A stretch of DNA of 64,000 nt, taken from Charina bottae (Eukaryota; Chordata; Lepidosauria; Squamata; Charinaidae). The notes beneath the pieces were generated by a model. It saw only the letters and a list, made by a program, of their open reading frames with translations, searched no databases and was not told the DNA's origin. Below, piece by piece: positions 11,252-22,530 of the stretch (the first letter of the stretch is position 1; every line of letters begins with the position of its first letter). Made by a program: the position numbers and the translations under genes. The DNA lies in NCBI GenBank assembly GCA_023362775.1, contig JALMGJ010000005.1, positions 69,174,963 through 69,238,962 of the forward strand, written 5' to 3'.

Positions 11252-13475
11252 GAGTAGAAGGTATCAGAAGAAAAAAGGGTGCATCAACAAGAGAGTGGTC
11301 CTACCACTCGCAGCAACTGCCTCCATGGGGATGCATCCCTCTAGTGACAAAAGATTTTCCACTTCTCGATTACATAATGCTACCTGAGTACTCACATAGG
11401 GCCAGCCAAAGTGGGTAATAAGAAAATATTTAGTTGCCCATTTGTTGCCCCAAATCTCTTAAATTTTGGGGGGTTGGCATGGACTTCTAAGATTGAGCTC
11501 TCAACATACAGAAATTATTAGACCTAAATTTGGTTTCTTCTGTCGGATTAGGTGATCTGAGAGCAGAGCCTAATTCCAAATCACAAGCACTGATTTTTAA
11601 AAAAATCTGTTCCAGTAATTCATGTTCAGTATATACTATTCTTCAGCTCTGCTGGCAAATCTTTTTCTGGATTATGGTTCTAACTCAGCATATGATTCCT
11701 TTTCAAGAATAATTTCCATATAAACTTGCAAATATGTATTCCTCATGTGTGCTATCTTTTTGATTGGAGTAACTTTTTGTATGCATGTACTTCACTTTCA
11801 TTACTTTTTCAATAATTTCCTATAATAACATAGCACCTGTTAAACAAATAGTTTGGGACAATTTTACCATTGCACACAGATTTCAAAGGATTTAAATCAT
11901 TTTTTTAAGCAAGTATTTATTATATTATATTACCTAGTAGTAATATTCCTATTGAAGTTTAATAAAGTTAATAATAGTGATATGTTTTCTTTTGTTTGGA
12001 AATGTTTTGGTTCAGTCAAATCTATGTTTTTGAATTTTTATATAGAATTATTTTTCAAGTCTTTAAGCTTTTGTCTGTAAAAATTAAAAATGATTCTTTA
12101 TTCATAAGCAAATATTTCTCTGTAAATTACAGTATCAAAATTATTTTAAAAGACCCTCTTTTCAAATGATTATGTAATTCTGTGCTATGCCCTTTTGTTG
12201 ATGGCATAAATTACTTTCCAATATTTGAAATGTCTTTTGAGATTTCCTGAAGTTAAATCTGTTCTCCCAAGTCAACATACAAATTACTAATTAAACTTCC
12301 CTTATATTTTTATATGAAGTGGTCAGTATTTTTAAGCCAAGTGTTGCTTTTAAAAGTAACTTATGATATGATGTGAAAATAAATGACTGATCTATAGGAC
12401 CCTTCTTGCCTAATTGCTATTCCTATTAAATTTTCTGATTCATGTTGATGTAGACTTGAACATCGGGAGAAAGAGGCATTTTTACACGATATGCCTTTAA
12501 ACTGAAACCTTGTACTAATGCATCTGCAGCAACCTCTCCCACTCTAAATTATTTTCAATAAAGTAAAGTTTGAGAAGCCACGTGAAGCTATTTTTATTGT
12601 TTATACCACTAAACCACTGAAATGTACATAATCTACAGCAAGAGTGAGAAATCTTTAGTCTGTAGGCCACGCTATAACTTCCTGCCCTGCTTGGGGGCAT
12701 AAGGGGATATGGCTTATCAAATTAGTAGGGCTGAAATTTATGGAACTTTTTGTGTTGGGGGGAGGTAAGATGCAACTTTTTAAATGTAAAGCAAGTACTT
12801 GAGCGAATATGATCAAATATTAACTATGGTACTTTAGCTGTAATATTTCATTCATCTCTGGGTCATGAAAAAATCAAAGGAGGGAGAAAGGTTTTTTAAT
12901 GTCAGGGACAGATGAGATTATTCTCAACTAATCAATGTCATAAGGTATACATTATTCTCTCCTACTTCCACCCCATCTCACTATTGTAGCTTTCAGGTCT
13001 AGGAGTAATTGAAGTTCTTAGGAGATGCATCACAGAAGCCTTTCTGGATTAGAGCATGTTTGCAAACTACTTTGACTATGAATTACCATTGCATTCTATT
13101 TCTGTTGATTAATGTCTAGATAGATGAATGTATTGCTTGGGTCATTGTAAATGTAAGGCTGAGCAAAGATGCCAATTTCATATGTGCCCTTCCACATGTA
13201 CAGTATTTGCATTCATATTTATTACATTTCAGTTCTCCATTATATTTAGTCTATGCTGACTTCAGAATAAAGAGGAAAGATAGAGGATGGATGGGAAATA
13301 TGCTCTAAAATCTATTAATTTTTTAATAAATAATAAATAATTTATTCAATTTTTTGAATAAATCTGTAGAATAATTAATGAAGTCAGAAAAGAAGTTTCA
13401 GATAAACTGGTGATTTAAGGCAAAGAATGGAAGAAATGGATGAGAAAAAGTGCAATTAGGACCATAAAGGAATAG

Positions 13476-13540
13476 AAATTTATTTATTTTTATTTATCAT
13501 CATATTTATATCCCGCCCATCTCCCCCGCAAGGAGGGACT
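13476..13540 (-). repeat. LINE 3' tail (CR1/L2-like)
   Basis: Minus-strand copy: TTTATTTATTTTTATT, then CCCGCCCATCTCCCC, the inverse of the 9871 tail. Confidence 0.5.
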
Positions 13541-13929
13541 TTAGAAATGCTAAAGTAGCATAAATGCTAGTTAAAAGAGTATGTTACTTTTTTAAAAAAA
13601 TACACTTTTTAGAGAAATGAGGATAGCTGTATCAGATACAGTATTCTTTTCCTCGTAATTGCTTATTTTTCCAGAAGGTGGCACTGGAAACCTTTTTAGT
13701 TTGGGATAATAGCAAATTCCCCAGGGATAACCTGAGAGTCAGTTTCATCAAACACAAACACCACACACACAGAGAGAATGAATGTAAGTATTGTGGTATG
13801 CTTAAAGATTAACAAATTTATTGGGGTTTAAGCTTTCTTCGTTGGAAACTTAATACATCCCTATTAGTGCCACCTTCATTATTCTTTGTATTTGCCATTT
13901 TGAAGAATCATAAAGATAATCGTAAAAAA

Positions 13930-14152
13930 AGTAAAGGTTCCCCCCCCCCCCGCACATTTGTGCAGTCTGTCTGACTCTAGGGGCCGGTGCTCATCTCTGT
14001 TTGTTAGCCAAAGAGCCAGCGTTGTCCGAAGACGCTTCCATGGTCATGTGGCTGGCATGACGCGCGCAGAACACTGTTACTTACCCACCAAAGTGGTACC
14101 TATTAATCTACTTGCATTTGCATGCTTTCAAATTGCTAGGTTGGCAATAATA
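13930..14152 (-). mobile_element. Squam1/Sauria-type SINE, 5'-truncated
   Basis: Minus-strand copy with the GGTAAAGGTTCCCC tail at the left. It stops at AATTGCTAGGTTGGCAA, so the tRNA-like head is missing. It lies head-to-head with the plus-strand SINE at 14191. Confidence 0.85.
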
Positions 14153-14190
14153 CCATGCAATAAAATATATCCTGGTATTCAATTCTTTAA

Positions 14191-14508
14191 GGGGCGTGGT
14201 GGCTCAGCAGGTAAGATGCCAGGGTTGTCACAAGTTCATTGGTTCGAATCCCTAGCCCCGCGTGACAGAGTGAGCTCCCGCACTCGCCCCAGCTCTTGCC
14301 AACCTAGCAATTTGAAAGCATGCAAATGCAAGTAGATGAATAGGTACCACTTCAGTGGGAAGGTAACAGCGTTCCACGCGCGTCATGCCAGCCACATGAC
14401 TGCGGAAGCGTCTTCAGACAGCGCTGGCTCTTCGGCTAACAAACGGAGATGAGCACCGGCCCCTAGAGTTGGACATGACTGCACAAATGTGCAGGGGGAA
14501 CCTTTACC
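14191..14508 (+). mobile_element. Squam1/Sauria-type SINE
   Basis: Near full-length plus-strand copy starting GGGGCGTGGTGGCTCAGC and ending GGGGGAACCTTTACC. The duplication TATTCAATTCTTTAA (14176-14190) is repeated with one indel at 14509-14522. Confidence 0.88.
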
Positions 14509-14846
14509 TATTCAATTCTTAAAATATATCTACCAAGAGAAAGAAAGGCATTATATTCCCATCAGTTCCAGACACCTTATATTGGTTAACATAAGGTCTG
14601 CTCAAATCCAATGAAGCAAAAGTTGGAGGCTTCTTAAGGAGATACGTTTATGGCAGGAGTGGAGAACCTGAAGATCCTGAGGGTTGGGCCCCAGACCCAG
14701 GCACACCAAATTACTGGCCATGCTGTCAGTGGCTGACGGTAACTGCAGTCTAACAATATTGGGAGTGCCACAGGTTTGTCAATTTGTAGAATGACATAGA
14801 GGTCCTCAGCATCTCCTCCCCACCCCAATTAAGTATGCTAAAAAGA

Positions 14847-14962
14847 CTGAAGAAGCTCCTTGGATAAGGAGCGAAACGTTTCCACTGAGAAAATAGAAAT
14901 CCAGTTGACGTGATTCAAGCTACAGAGAATCCCACCTGGATGACTGAGAACCTTCATAGACA
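14847..14962 (+). mobile_element. Short Penelope-like insertion carrying a hammerhead-like core
   Basis: A 116-bp insertion with a perfect 13-bp target duplication, TATGCTAAAAAGA (14834-14846, 14963-14975). It begins with CTGAAGA, then A, then a 7-bp stem GCTCCTT/AAGGAGC with loop GGAT, then GAAACGTTTCC. This is the order of conserved parts in hammerhead ribozymes (CUGANGA, stem II, GAAA, stem III). The same sequence recurs at 31245-31514, and a decayed copy at 55967-56310. Linking it to Penelope-like elements, which carry such motifs, is inference. Confidence 0.65.
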
Positions 14963-14975
14963 TATGCTAAAAAGA

Positions 14976-16701
14976 GTTGCCCTCTAACATTAAAACAAAA
15001 CAAAAAAGCAAGGTTGGCCAAGTTACAACTCAATTGCTTGGTTTATCTAAGTAGTGTATATTTTAACACATTAATAAAAATCATTGGCTACAGACCAGTA
15101 TATAATTACTGGGTGAACTCTGTTGGTTCTTGGCAAAGGTGGGACGGCACAGGATTGGATACAATACATAATCCTCCAGTGTTAAAGCAGGTCTATTTAT
15201 AACTTAGCCATCAGGTCCTGCCTTCCAGAACGAGATCTGGCTATGTTTCAAAATAATGCCATAATCTACTGCAGAATTATGCACCCTAAAGTCTCACTGA
15301 AGTAAGTAGAGATCAAGGGTCTATGTTGTGTATTAATAAATTGTGGCATTGTGCTTCACACATTTCAGGAATCTGTGGAAATAGTACTATTTGAGAAAGT
15401 ACCACTTCTGCTCTGATAATTGGTTAGAAACGTTTGTTAATATTCACTCCTTCCATTATATTCTATAGAATATGTCTCTGATCTCTTTCTGGGTTTACAA
15501 TACTGTCATGCCTATCAAATCCTGGAAACACAGCCAAAGTCTGTTGCACCACAGAGCAATGAAAGAGGCCACAATGGCAAACAGGAAGTTTACTGGAATT
15601 ACTTGGCTTAGCTACTAAGACAAAACAGCACATCCACTTGCACTATTGCATTTTAGCCATTACCTGGTGTTTTGTTTTTCTGAAAAATTGCTGCTGTCAT
15701 CATCATCATCATCATCATCCAAAAAAAGCTAATGGGGTAAAATGTTCAAATATAGAAAAAAAAACCTCTTCAGACCATTATATAAGCATCCTTGTACAGA
15801 CAGCATCCTTGTATAAACAGTCTCTCTTTCATTGTCATGCGGCTACATTAACCTTGAGACAAGAGAGGGCTTTGTCCAAATGTGGATTCTGCCTTTTGGA
15901 TTGCTATCTCACATTTTTGCTCTCTGTTGCAATACAAATAAAGGAAGACTACATAGATTGAACTTTGTCAAGATCATCTGATCACCATTCATCTGATTAG
16001 AAAGGAATTTCCCTTCAGGTTATGCACCAAATATCAGATAAATGAATTTTGCATAGGGTTTTCCCAGGATAGATGAGTCTCACTTAAGTCTGGAAACTCA
16101 AAAATGTTGAGTTGTTGTCAAAAACTCAAAAAACAAAATGTTTTGGTTTAGGGGCTGTTTTTCTCCCAGGCAAGACTTAACTAGTGACTTTTTTTAAAAA
16201 AAACTCTTTCCTTATTTCCCCTCCCAACATAACTCACCTGAGTTGAATAAAGCAGTATCATTTATGGCCAACTTTCTCTGTAGTAATCCGTTTTTCTGCT
16301 TAAGGTGCCTACAGTTGAGTGTAAACTTCATTCTGGATTTCTCTGATCCAAATCAAACACCATAAGTAGTGTGTTGCACTGGCCCGTTATAACAGTAATA
16401 CAGATCAGTGTGTTACAAATACAAATCACCATTATAATTGGCAGACTATGGTTTATGGTTTGGTGTATTGTCCAAACACATTATATTTGATCAACAAATA
16501 GTAGCTAAACAAACTGTATCTTATGTGAATTAAATCAGAATTGGGCATTAGTTAAGGTCACTGAAAGCTACAAGTTCAGGTATAATGAATGGATTTTATG
16601 CATGTCAAAAATCAAAACAAAACATCTGGCTCAAAGCTGCCTTGAGTTGGAATTTGTGTTTCCAAAATTGGGAGGGAAAGGAGCTGGAAAGTGCTTTAGG
16701 C
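14976..16701. other. Intergenic, no gene seen
   Basis: AT-rich sequence with a short (CAT)n tract at 15699-15719. No ORF with family similarity and no clear mobile element recognised. Confidence 0.6.
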
Positions 16702-16815
16702 CAGCGTTCCTCAACCTTGGCAACTTTAAGATGTCTGGACTTCAACAGTGCTGGCTGGGGAATCCTGGGAGTTGAAGTCCAGACATCTTAAAGTTGCCAA
16801 GGTTGAGGAACACTG
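16702..16815. mobile_element. hAT MITE, TCAACCTTGGCAAC family, copy 1
   Basis: A near-perfect foldback: CAGCGTTCCTCAACCTTGG at the left and its inverse ending GAGGAACACTG at the right, arms about 50 bp. A perfect 8-bp duplication CTTTAGGC flanks it (16694-16701, 16816-16823). Related copies lie at 31524, 52687, 57713 and 60083. Confidence 0.9.
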
Positions 16816-17999
16816 CTTTAGGCAACTGAATGGTGCCTCTGCACTTGACAGAAACTATCTTGCCTTGTTTTAAGGTAATAACTGAGTGTGAAAATGTAGC
16901 TTGAACACTGGTTGCATTCATCCCCAATGCCTCTTCTTTCATTTTTAATACCATCATATTCTTGTAATTCAAAAGCTTGTACCCTATTTTATTGAGTTGG
17001 CATAAGAAACATACTCTTCAATACAAGTTTTGAGGCCATAGGAAATAATTCCTTAATAAATGGAAGTCTGTCATTTTAAGTTGCACTCAAGGAAGCCTGA
17101 ATCAATGTAGTTCTTTTATCCTCCCATTGAAACTCTGACTTTTCTGAACACCAAGGTTTGTTGCAGAGAGTTATCCTTTTATTTATTTACAAATATTTAT
17201 ACTGATCAGGAGGAAAAGATAAAGGGATCTACAGGGAAAAAAATCTGGATTTTTCCTATGGTGGAAATAACACTGAAAACAAATCAATTCACCCAGTTCC
17301 ATCTCCTTCCATAAAACAGACAGATATGTGAACCAGGCTAATTTTCAACCTCTCTCCTTCCCCGAATGTCTCTATTATTGGACTAGGCTGTCTAATAATT
17401 CAGCCAAAAATATATGGGGTGATCTTGAGGCAATCCTCTTTGCCAGGGTCGTCCCCCCCCCCCTGTCTTTTGTGATGATCAAATCCGGAAGAGAAGCAGC
17501 TACGATGCCCCTGAAGTCCTTTGAGAAAGAAGTAATATAGAATTACGACATCTCCTACCTTAATTATTAAGTAATAAAGTACCATTTCTAGTTGGGAAAT
17601 GGGAGGGAGGGAAAGAAAATTCAAGGCTCCGTCTGTACAGCAAGGGCTCCACAGAACTCCAAATATATGTGGAGGGAAGGGGAACTAAATAAACTGGTGA
17701 GGTAAATAAACTTCAGGATGAGGTGCAGAGAAAAAGCTGTGTAAAACTATTTCCTTCCTCAGGGCCAAAGGAAGTCACTGCCATTCTCCACGTGTGTACA
17801 CGTACACACACACACACACACACAGGCTGCTGCTGTCTCGAACCCACTAAATGAGCTTGGCACCTCTTTAAAGGCAAGGTAGCGAGGAAGGTGGAAGCTA
17901 ATCATGGTTCTGTTTGATAAACTCATAAGCAAGCAAGAGACGAGGGGGCAGATCCACGAAGTGTGGATGTGAAGAAAATTGGCCCCAGCCAAATCTCTT
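16816..17999. other. Intergenic sequence upstream of VENTX
   Basis: No gene. Holds a C run near 17453-17462 and a (CA)n tract at 17806-17824. From about 17860 base composition rises into the VENTX promoter region. Confidence 0.6.
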
Positions 18000-18345
18000 A
18001 GCCAGGCCGGGCGGCTATTTACAGTCCCGATGGCCTTTTGAAGCCGCCCTCCATAAAGCCGGGCAATCCGCCTCGGTAAAGGATGTGACGAGGCCTGTAA
18101 ATCGCTTACCACAGAGCGACCTGAGCCCTCGGCAGACACGTTGGAGCCAGCCCTGGCCGGCCTTTGGAAAATGTGTGAACAGCCTCTTTTGTCGGGGGGG
18201 GGGAGGCGATGATAATTAGACGGCGCTTATCTGCCCTTTGATGTTTGTTTACACCATCGGCGCTTGGCTCGGGGCCGCGGCTCATAAGGGAAGGGACGCG
18301 GGCGGCCGCGCCCAGCGTGGAGATCCAGCCCGAAGCCGGCGCGCC
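18000..18345 (+). promoter_or_regulatory. VENTX 5' region with GATA, TCF/LEF and FOX-type sites
   Basis: GC- and CpG-rich DNA directly before the VENTX start codon. Within 27 bp lie CTTATCT (18226-18232, GATA-type), CCCTTTGATG (18234-18243, TCF/LEF-type) and TGTTTAC (18246-18252, forkhead-type). A CAGAC Smad-type half site lies near 18133. No clear TATA box. Motifs are seen directly; regulation by Wnt or BMP inputs is inference from frog vent genes. Confidence 0.55.
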
Positions 18346-18583
18346 ATGACCAAGGCTCCCTTCTCAGTAGAATGGCTTTCCCAGAGCAGCAGGCACGCCC
18401 GGAGCAGGCCAGAAGCCAAAGAGGCCGCCCCGTCCGAGGGCGGCCAGGCCCAGCAGGGCAATTCACCGGCCAGGGAGAAGAGCCCGAGTGAGGGCAAGCT
18501 GGTCCCCAGTGCGCAGGAGCCGCCTCCAGGGCCTCTCCCTCCGCTCCAGAAGAACAGGCCTCCCTTGCCTTCGTCGTCCACAG
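18346..18583 (+). CDS. VENTX: VENTX exon 1
   Basis: 79 codons plus one base; donor GTACCT at 18584. It encodes the Vent N-terminal motif and a Ser/Pro/Gln-rich low-complexity region. Several minus-strand open frames here are antisense shadows of GC-rich coding DNA. Confidence 0.9.
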
Positions 18584-20421
18584 GTACCTCAGGTGTCCCG
18601 CTGAACGCCCTGCCACGGCGTCCGCGGAGAAGGATCGGGCTGCAACGGGGAAGGAGGCCCGGGGAGGGACCGTCGGCGGCACTGGGAGCCTAAGACGGAC
18701 GGGGCGTGGGGCTGGCTCAGACGGCCCGGGTGTGCAGTGTTTTCAATCGGGCGGTAGACCGAGAATGCGATGCAGCGAGCGGCGGTTGGGTGCTCCCACT
18801 CAGCCGTAGGGGAGGCCGCTGCCATTCCTCCCAGGGCGACGGGATTCCAGTCCAGAGTACGGGGGGAGCCCCAAGTTGGGGCCGCCCGGGTGGCGAAGGG
18901 GAACAGTCGTGTTTTAAGCAGCAAAGGGAGACGAGCGATGTACTCCAGCCTTCCAGCCTTGCCTTCGTCCAGGGAGGGAGGGCGAGCGAGGGAACCCTAG
19001 CGGCTGAGGGCCTGTGTCAGAGTAAATCAGGGGCCTCCACTTCGGAAGCTCTGCTAGCTGCTTCCCTACCTGTAGAAGGAAAACCGAGTAAATTGCGTTG
19101 CCTGGTCTTGTGCTTATTTTAACAAATAAAGCCCCGCCGCGCTCAGGGGAATTTCCTCCCAGGTACGCTTACTACAGCGCAGCCTAAGTGGGAGAGGAGC
19201 GAAACTGGCGACTGGGAGTCTCTTGGCGCTTTCAGAGATGTAAAAGTTTCTGAAATGCGCTATTCCAACCTTCCTCGGTCAGGTGCGCTCCAGATTCGTG
19301 GGCCTATAACTTCCATTACTCTTGATCAAACATCGTCATTGGCTGTGCTGGCTGGGGATAAAGGGTTGCAACCCAACCCATCTGGGCGATAGACTGGGGA
19401 GCCCAGCCACTCTTTCTAGGGGAAGGGAAAACGGCAAGCGTTTGCCCCTCTGACCCGGAGCCTTGCCTATTTTTCTTGCAGAACCATTAGCTGCTTCCAA
19501 AAGGGCGTGGAGCACTACGGAGTGCGGGTCCGACGGCGAAGGAAGCTTCTCCGAGTGCCAGGCTCCAGACGACGGCGGAGGCCGAAACGCGAATAGCCGC
19601 CGTTTGCGCACCGCTTTCAGTTTGGAACAGATCAGCACCCTGGAGAGCTCCTTCAAGCGTCACAAGTACTTGGGAGCGGCGGAAAGGCGCAAACTGGCCA
19701 ACAAAATGCAACTCTCTGAAGTACAGGTAATTTCATTGCGCTAATCCACTGTAATTTCATTTACAGAAAGGGATATTCATTCTTCACTACAATCATCCCA
19801 ATCTGGTGACCTCCCAATGTATTATTCAAGCACTGCCTACTTTGCCTTCAGTTATGATGGCTAAGAATTCCAGGCAGGCTTTGTTATCTTTGTGCATCCG
19901 GCAGGTACCAAGTTTTACAATATCTCATAAAATATCTTGATCAGGTGATGCCATTATATATCCAACACTGGATGCCACCATTTGTTTCTTCACTCTGTTG
20001 AAATATAAAGGGGGCAAAATGAGACTCTCCATGTGTGCTAATAAAGGATACTGATTGATCCACTTAAACTTTCTCTCTCTATATATAGATCAAGACGTGG
20101 TTCCAGAACCGTCGGATGAAGCTGAAACGTCAGCTGCAGGAGATGAGGCCAGAGCCCTCCTTCCATAGCGTACCATTTTATGGTCACCTCCCTTTTGGAC
20201 CTCAAAGTGGTCCCTTGTCCTATGTTTATTCACCACACCAACAGACTTTCAGTAGGAGGGAATCTTCTGCTATTCCTTCTGGCATTCCTTTCCCTCCAAT
20301 GCCACCTCCCAGCCTGGATCCCAGAAACGCCTCTGGAGGACAGCCAGGTGCTATCTGGCCAATGCCTATTCCCTACTTTGTGGGATACCAAGACCCAAGA
20401 ACAGTGTTCATGACTCTCTGA
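18346..20421 (+). CDS. VENTX: VENTX homeobox transcription factor, complete, 3 exons
   Basis: Join 18346-18583, 19482-19726 and 20089-20421; all introns GT-AG; 271 residues plus TGA. The start was chosen because MTKAPFSVEWLSQSS is the conserved N-terminus of Vent proteins; an upstream in-frame ATG at 18238 would add an unlike, GC-rich extension. FSVEWL (residues 6-11) resembles an eh1-type repressor motif. The homeodomain is about residues 118-177, with RLRTAFSLEQISTLESSF and IKTWFQNRRMKLKRQ. Position 47 is Thr (residue 164), the hallmark of the Vent class; N51 (residue 168) is present. The C-terminus is Pro/Tyr/Phe-rich. Vent proteins are nuclear and act downstream of BMP in ventral patterning; human VENTX acts in haematopoietic cells. 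The gene lies after KNDC1 on the same strand, as in human. Confidence 0.93.
18584..19481 (+). other. VENTX intron 1
   Basis: GC-rich intron within the VENTX CpG-rich block; no repeat recognised. Open frames here are due to GC content and lack family similarity. Confidence 0.75.
19482..19726 (+). CDS. VENTX: VENTX exon 2 (acidic linker and homeodomain helices 1-2)
   Basis: 245 nt; acceptor TTTTTCTTGCAG, donor GTAATT at 19727. It ends at ...QLSEVQ, so the intron falls just before homeodomain helix 3, at position 44/45. The relic at 37333 has the same boundary. Confidence 0.93.
20089..20421 (+). CDS. VENTX: VENTX exon 3 (recognition helix and C-terminus)
   Basis: Acceptor CTCTATATATAG at 20077-20088. 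It starts IKTWFQNRRMKLKRQ and ends YFVGYQDPRTVFMTL then TGA. Confidence 0.93.
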   Translation: MKTWFQNRRMKLKRQLQEMRPEPSFHSVPFYGHLPFGPQSGPLSYVYSPHQQTFSRRESSAIPSGIPFPPMPPPSLDPRNASGGQPGAIWPMPIPYFVGYQDPRTVFMTL

Positions 20422-21865
20422 AGGACTTTGATGACCCATAACACAATCAATTTGCACTAAAATTTGTTCATCAAGTGATTATCAAGAGCTATAGAAATCT
20501 TTGGTCCTGGACATACATGCTGTGAAGAGCTTTTGCACAGAGACATTTACATATTTGGTGAGTGGGGAAATGATACTAATGTAAATACAATGCTTGCAGT
20601 ATTGCTAATAGATTCAACAAGATCTTTTTGGATCTTTGATTGTCAAACAAATAAGGACTTGATCTGGAAGAATACAGACAACTCCAAGATGTCTCTCCTT
20701 GTCTAACATAAATTTGGACATGTCAAATTTAGCTGTAGCTGGGGGAAACTGACCTTAAACTGGATTTCTCAAATTAACTTATGCCTGATAAGGAGTTCAA
20801 GAATCTTTTGTTATGAGAGTTGTGCAAAAGCACATCACAGATAAGTTACAATCCATGTGTTTTTAACACTGCAAAGGCAATTCAGAATCAAGTGATATTC
20901 TGCCAAAAAAAAAAAAGTTTGGCCTTTATTCACATCCAATAACACATTTTCTGTGTTGGCAAACAATATACTCATTATGCTATGTTATTCATAAGCTCTC
21001 TCCACCTTTTTAATTCTTCATAAAGCTTGATTTATTGTTGGGTATTGTTAATTTGGGGTTCATTGTTGAGATGCTGAAAATAATAGAATATATGAAACTG
21101 ATATATATTGAGTCAGACCATTGGAGTCTCTACTACGCAACCATTTTGCCCCTGGCTGGCAGCATCTTCAAGTTTTAAGGCATTAACTATTCCAGCCCTC
21201 TGGAAATGCTGCAATTTGAATCTGGGCTCTTCTGTATGCAGCATATGTGCTCAATCAATGAACTACATTTCTTCCCAAGGACCTGAATGGGAACCACTTG
21301 TGATTGTAGATATGCATGCATCAGGTGGCATGGAGAGAGCTATAATCATCACAATAGTTGCTTTGTGCTTTAAGTGTTCAGCCCTATGCATTATTAGGGT
21401 AATCCTTGCTACAGCTGTATGTCCTAGGTCAGAGCTGTGGTAAGGCAGAGTTTTAGCTGAAGCTGAGATTAATCAGTTTTTACATGCTCCCCAAAGTGAC
21501 ATTTGGGTGCCAGATAACTCATAATATCCAAGTGGCTGGTAAACTTGAGAGAAATCCTATCTGGATAGCAAGACAAATCCTATTAAAGATGCCCTCACTT
21601 TCTTCTTTCCTGAGTTACTCCAAGGTCCTGCCCCCCTCCCCCATATTGATTCAATATTTTTTATTAGGCAATAGAAAGTCCAAAAAAAAGTTACTGAAAG
21701 CAAGTGTTTGGGGCTTCTAACACTTTTCATCAGGAAAAATAGAAAGAAAAAGGGGAGTTAACCGGAGGTAAAAATAAAAGGTTGCATGATGCATTTATCA
21801 CTTTGTTGGTGCCACAAACCTGCAAGCCAGGTCAGGATTATCCCTGCCAATTACCTTAAATGTAA

Positions 21866-22055
21866 ATGAGTGCCTTTGAGTCAGCCTTGGACACGACCTT
21901 GCAGTTTTCTTGGCAACATTTTGGAAGTGGTTTGCTATTGCCTTATTCCTAGGGCTGAGTGTAACTAGCTTCATGCTAAGGTTGGACTAGAACTCACTGT
22001 TCTTCTGACTTCTAATTCAATGTCTTTAACCGCTACACCAGACTCTCTGCCAATC
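21866..22055 (-). repeat. tRNA-derived SINE (MIR-like), old copy
   Basis: Read on the minus strand: GTGTAGTGGTTAAAGACATT, GAGTTCTAGTCCAACCTTAG, then CCTAGGAATAAGGCAATAGC and GCCAAGAAAACTGCAAGG. The same order of blocks is seen at 31803 (+) and 54627 (-). Confidence 0.7.
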
Positions 22056-22317
22056 ACATTAGGACTTTACTATTTTTCCCCCCAGGGAAAAGGTTATTCT
22101 TCACTTTTAAGTGATGTGCACCAATACCACTCTCCATCCTCCCAGCCAAAACAATAGGTAGGGTCAGGACAAAAGCCTAAATGGGATTTCATTCTACTGC
22201 ATCCAGTTACAATGATATATAATTAATTCCACTAACAATTTTTCCCCTTCCATGATATTAAAAATTTGACAACTTTGGCGGTCACTGGGCCTGCAGTCTT
22301 ACTTTTACTAAAGGCTA

Positions 22318-22530
22318 ATAGGATAGGTGTGTTTAAGTCAAGCTCAACTCTTGACAACATAGCTCTATCCATGAAGTTTGCTTAGTACCAATGCAGAAGT
22401 GGTTTGCATTACCTTCCTCCAGGATGTTTTTTTTTAAAACTTTCCAATTTAATTTCCTGGCTTTCTGGTGGTCTCCCATCCAAATACTATCCAGTTCTGA
22501 CTCTGCTTTTAGCTTTTTTTGTTTTACATC
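22318..22530 (-). repeat. 5S rRNA-derived SINE, diverged
   Basis: GGTCTCCCATCCAAATACTA, then CTGACTCTGCTTTTAGC, matches 5S rRNA internal sequence on the minus strand. The part to the left has the SINE-body phrase AGAAGTGGTTTGCATTACC. Confidence 0.6.

Larger units (their letters stand above)
9262..12600 (+). other. KNDC1 3' UTR and downstream flank
   Basis: Sequence after the stop is AT-rich. Candidate AATAAA signals lie at 12378-12383 and 12557-12562, which would give a UTR of about 3.1-3.3 kb; repeat-derived AAATAAATAAAT at 9921 is a weaker candidate. Within it are a LINE tail (9871-9960) and a hAT element (10982-11251). No cDNA evidence is available, so the true end is unknown. Confidence 0.4.

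Noticed and set aside
18238..18345. Upstream in-frame ATG that would extend VENTX by 36 residues
   Set aside because: The extension is unlike any Vent N-terminus, while MTKAPFSVEWL at 18346 is the conserved start.
18227..18924. Long minus-strand frames opposite VENTX exon 1 and intron 1
   Set aside because: Antisense shadows of GC-rich DNA; no splice or domain support.
22470..22515. 5S rRNA-like sequence
   Set aside because: Only an internal part, diverged and linked to SINE sequence; not a functional 5S gene.
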